Source: Bacteriovoracaceae bacterium (GTDB lineage Bacteria; Bdellovibrionota; UBA1018). From it: a DNA stretch of 7,188 nucleotides. Position numbers and translations under genes: made by a program. The stretch spans positions 1 to 7,188 of the forward strand of contig CANMSW010000115.1 in assembly GCA_947500275.1 (NCBI GenBank). Reading direction: 5' to 3'. Of this stretch, positions 5,216 to 7,188 are shown piece by piece (the stretch's first letter is position 1; each line of letters begins with the position of its first letter). Below the pieces are notes generated by a model, which was not told the DNA's origin, did not search any database, and saw nothing but the letters and a program-made list of their open reading frames with translations.

Positions 5216-5698
5216 ATGATTCGTGAAGTTCAAGGTGATATTCTTCTATCGAAAGCTGAAGTGATTGCTCACGGGATTGCCGTGAACGACGATTTCAAAC
5301 AAGGACTGGCTCTTTCGCTGCGCGAACGCTGGCCGTCGCTCTATAAAGATTTTCGTCACTTCTGCCATGTGAAGGCGCCCAAAGAAGGCGACACGTGGAC
5401 CTGGCGGGGTCCGGGGAGCGCCGCGATCGTGAACCTTTTCACTCAACATCCTCCGCGCTCGGCGGGCGACCATCCTGGCCAGGCCTCCCTGGTGGCCGTG
5501 AGCCATGCGCTCAAAGGGTTGGCCCGTGAAGTACGTGAGAATGGCTATAAGAGTATCGCTATCACGAAGGTAGCAACCGGCGTCGGCGGTTTACCTTGGG
5601 CGGATGTTCGCCCCCTGATCGACCAGCATTTGAAGGACTTGGGAGTGCCCGTGTACCTCTACTCGACCTATATCAAAGATCGCTCGGGCGAGGCCTGA
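5216..5698 (+). CDS. Stand-alone macro-domain protein (ADP-ribose-binding fold)
   Basis: This 160-residue protein consists of essentially one macro domain, a fold that binds ADP-ribose and relatives or removes ADP-ribosyl groups. Visible marks are QGDIL at 6-10 (Asp8 fits the adenine-contacting Asp), AHGIAVN at 18-24, the helix-start region FKQGLALSLRERWP at 27-40, the strand AIVNLFTQ at 70-77, and the glycine loop TGVGGLPW at 121-128. The order and spacing resemble TARG1/OARD1 and the antitoxin DarG. By-eye alignment puts Gln77 where TARG1 has catalytic Lys84 and Gly124 where it has Asp125. The TARG1 reaction is therefore unlikely as such; ligand binding or another chemistry is possible. No signal peptide is seen, so it should be cytoplasmic. 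No toxin partner such as DarT is adjacent. The fold is fairly sure; substrate and role are unknown. Confidence 0.82.
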   Translation: MIREVQGDILLSKAEVIAHGIAVNDDFKQGLALSLRERWPSLYKDFRHFCHVKAPKEGDTWTWRGPGSAAIVNLFTQHPPRSAGDHPGQASLVAVSHALKGLAREVRENGYKSIAITKVATGVGGLPWADVRPLIDQHLKDLGVPVYLYSTYIKDRSGEA

Positions 5699-5728
5699 AC
5701 CTTTCATCACCGGGATCGAAGTCTAAAT

Positions 5729-5770
5729 GGGGGGCGGAGGCCTGGGGTTAGCCCCCCTGATTTGCCCCCC
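5729..5770. repeat. Competing G6/C6 tracts upstream of the Pot-type ATPase gene
   Basis: GGGGGGC (5729-5735) is complementary to GCCCCCC at both 5751-5757 and 5764-5770. GGGG at 5744-5747 can also pair with the first C tract. Further GGGG runs follow at 5780-5783 and 5801-5804. Several exclusive hairpins are possible. None ends in a good T-run, so a terminator call for the macro gene is weak. Confidence 0.5.
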
Positions 5771-5835
5771 GTTTACTCTGGGGTATCTTGCGACTCTCAC
5801 GGGGTGATAAAAATTCCTTTGCACTGCGTCAAGTA

Positions 5836-5841
5836 AAGGAG
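5836..5841 (+). promoter_or_regulatory. Shine-Dalgarno of the Pot-type ATPase gene, long spacing
   Basis: AAGGAG lies 13 nt before the GTG at 5855, longer than usual. The frame is closed by TAA at 5834-5836 and has no other upstream start. GTG at 5845 is out of frame. Confidence 0.55.
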
Positions 5842-5854
5842 TAAGTGGCCCTTC

Positions 5855-6925
5855 GTGCTGTGTATTCAAGGGGTTACCAAGAGCTTTTCGGGCCAAACCA
5901 TTTTGAGAAAGACCGACCTCCAAGTGAAGCGGGGCGAGTTCTTTTCTCTTTTGGGTCCGAGTGGTTGCGGAAAGACGACGCTGCTTCGACTGATGGCCGG
6001 CTTTGAAAGTCCGGACTCAGGCGAGATTCGCTTGGGCGACTTGCGCCTCGACACCCTTCCTCCTCACCAACGCCCCGTGAACCTCGTTTTCCAGAAGTAC
6101 GCACTTTTTCCTCACTTAAACGTGCGCCAGAACGTCGCATTCGGGCTTGAGATGAAGAAAGTGCCCCAATCTGAAATTCGCACTCGAGTCGACGAAGCGC
6201 TTGCACTCGTGCGGATGGACTCATTCTCTGATCGCGCGATCGCGACTCTTTCGGGGGGGCAGCAGCAGCGCGTAGCGCTCGCTCGTGCGATTGTGAATCG
6301 GCCCGAAGTGTTGCTTTTGGACGAACCTCTTTCTGCTCTTGATCTCAAGCTTCGCCAACAGATGCACGTCGAGCTGATTGAGCTCCAGAAGCGTCTGGGT
6401 TCGACTTTCATCTTTGTCACACACGATCAGGAAGAAGCGCTGACTTTGTCCGATCGGATTGCAGTGATGAATCACGGTGTGATCGAGCAAGTGGGAGCGC
6501 CGCGGGAGATCTACGAGCATCCTTCGTCGGCGTTTGTGGCGCGTTTCATCGGCTCGGTCAACGAATTGGATGCCGGGTTTTCCGAGCGAGGACGTCGGCG
6601 AAAGCTCTTTATTCGGCCCGAAAAGATGTCCTTGAGTTCCGTCCTCGTCGCAAGTGAATCGCTCCGCTCAGTCAAGTGCCGGATCCGTGAAGTTCTGTAC
6701 TTGGGCCCAGTGACGCGAACTTGGGTTGAGGTCGCCGAGAGCCCAAGGCCCTGGAGTATCTTGGAATCCCGCGCACAAAATTCCCCATTCGAAGCTGGCG
6801 ACGAAGCTTGGGTCTCCTGGAATGCACAGGATCAGCTCCTCCTGGAAGTCGATGGCACTGATATAGGTGTGGTCGAAGAAGAGTTAGTGATGCCCGTTGA
6901 AGAGACTTCGGTCGCGTGGACTTGA
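5855..6925 (+). CDS. potA: Spermidine/putrescine-type ABC importer ATP-binding protein
   Basis: This 356-residue protein is the ATPase that powers an inner-membrane importer of the polyamine/opine/iron-type family. All nucleotide-binding motifs are intact: Walker A GPSGCGKTT at 34-42, Q-loop Gln80 (VFQKYALFPH), signature LSGGQQQ at 132-138, Walker B LLLDEP at 153-158, D-loop SALD at 160-163 and switch His190 (THDQEEA). Residues from about 240 on are a TOBE-type regulatory domain containing the family motif FIRPEK. Length fits PotA. The start is GTG at 5855, the only in-frame start after the TAA at 5834. The next gene, a PotB-like permease, starts 10 nt after the stop, so the two form an operon. 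Polyamine is the likely substrate because of the permease; thiamine, iron or other substrates of the same family cannot be excluded from the ATPase alone. Confidence 0.93.
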   Translation: MLCIQGVTKSFSGQTILRKTDLQVKRGEFFSLLGPSGCGKTTLLRLMAGFESPDSGEIRLGDLRLDTLPPHQRPVNLVFQKYALFPHLNVRQNVAFGLEMKKVPQSEIRTRVDEALALVRMDSFSDRAIATLSGGQQQRVALARAIVNRPEVLLLDEPLSALDLKLRQQMHVELIELQKRLGSTFIFVTHDQEEALTLSDRIAVMNHGVIEQVGAPREIYEHPSSAFVARFIGSVNELDAGFSERGRRRKLFIRPEKMSLSSVLVASESLRSVKCRIREVLYLGPVTRTWVEVAESPRPWSILESRAQNSPFEAGDEAWVSWNAQDQLLLEVDGTDIGVVEEELVMPVEETSVAWT

Positions 6926-6935
6926 GCATATAGAA

Positions 6936-7188
6936 ATGGCATCTCATTCAACCGCATCTTCTTCTCAAGAATCATCCTCTGCGCGTCGTAAGCAACTCGA
7001 CTTTCGAGCTCTACCGACGTGGCTCGGCCTCGTCCCCGTTTCAGGTTGGTTTCTTTTCTTCCTGCTCATCCCAATGGGATTTGTGTTGGTTGATAGTTTT
7101 GCCCATCGCGGAACTTATGGCGGTGTCGTTTTTGAGCAACTTGATTTTTCAAACTTTGCTCGAGCATTCGACCCGATCTACGCCTCGA
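6936..7188 (+). CDS. potB: PotB-like ABC permease, N-terminal part, cut by window edge
   Basis: Eighty-four codons are present and the frame runs off the right edge. It encodes a Ser-rich N-terminus, a basic stretch (ARRKQ at 16-20) and a first membrane segment at about 33-55 (WFLFFLLIP...). Then comes a periplasmic stretch with RGTYGGVVF and NFARAFDPIY, which is characteristic of PotB-type permeases (RGTYGG ... FDPLY in the family). The ATG lies 10 nt after the ATPase stop with only a weak SD-like GAG, so translation is probably coupled. The permease pairs with a PotC-type partner expected further right. The cytoplasmic tail before the first helix is serine-rich, which is a minor oddity. Confidence 0.88.
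   Translation, partial: MASHSTASSSQESSSARRKQLDFRALPTWLGLVPVSGWFLFFLLIPMGFVLVDSFAHRGTYGGVVFEQLDFSNFARAFDPIYAS

Noticed and set aside
6253..6259. G7 run in the ATPase gene as a second phase-variation tract
   Set aside because: It encodes the invariant LSGG signature of ABC ATPases, so the G richness is explained by the protein; a housekeeping importer is also an unlikely contingency gene.

Overview
The window is a piece of bacterial chromosome with moderate GC. All six supported genes lie on the + strand. The gene set is HU, a cytoplasmic cyclophilin, a large lipoprotein built from choice-of-anchor-D-like domains plus RCC1 repeats, and a Pot-type ABC importer. It points to a Gram-negative (diderm) bacterium: there is a lipobox protein without an inner-membrane retention Asp, and a barrel-like C-terminus ending in Phe. 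Domain style and spacing resemble Bdellovibrionota or other former Deltaproteobacteria, but that placement is inference.

Layout. (1) 1-971: an ORF open at the left edge. Its first ~40 residues look like the end of a Nudix hydrolase. They run straight into a secretion signal, a bacterial SH3 domain and a barrel-like tail. A dnaX-type slippery heptamer lies at the junction, and a -1 shift there meets a stop at once. (2) 1008-1580: cyclophilin-type peptidyl-prolyl isomerase. (3) 1710-1982: HU-family DNA-binding protein, closed by two tandem intrinsic terminators. (4) 1983-2340: a non-coding, signal-rich region. It holds the terminators, a long palindrome, a good sigma70-like promoter with an internal dyad, and a 12-bp UUCG hairpin at the predicted mRNA 5' end. 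(5) 2341-4983: an 880-residue lipoprotein with three Cys-paired Ig-like domains followed by seven RCC1-type blades. (6) 4984-5215: non-coding, with a diverged copy of the lipoprotein gene's 3' end. (7) 5216-5698: stand-alone macro-domain protein. (8) 5699-5854: non-coding leader rich in G and C tracts. (9) 5855-6925 and 6936-7188 (cut by the edge): ATPase and first permease of a spermidine/putrescine-type importer, forming an operon that continues to the right.

The strongest unexplained signal is at 2252-2352. The predicted transcript of the lipoprotein gene begins with a perfect hairpin. The 3' arm of that hairpin and the four bases after it are also complementary to the start-codon region, giving two mutually exclusive folds, one of which hides the ribosome-binding site and AUG. 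The same gene carries a G8 tract where gain or loss of one G gives a stop within three codons. Together these suggest a surface lipoprotein whose expression is switchable at several levels (inference).
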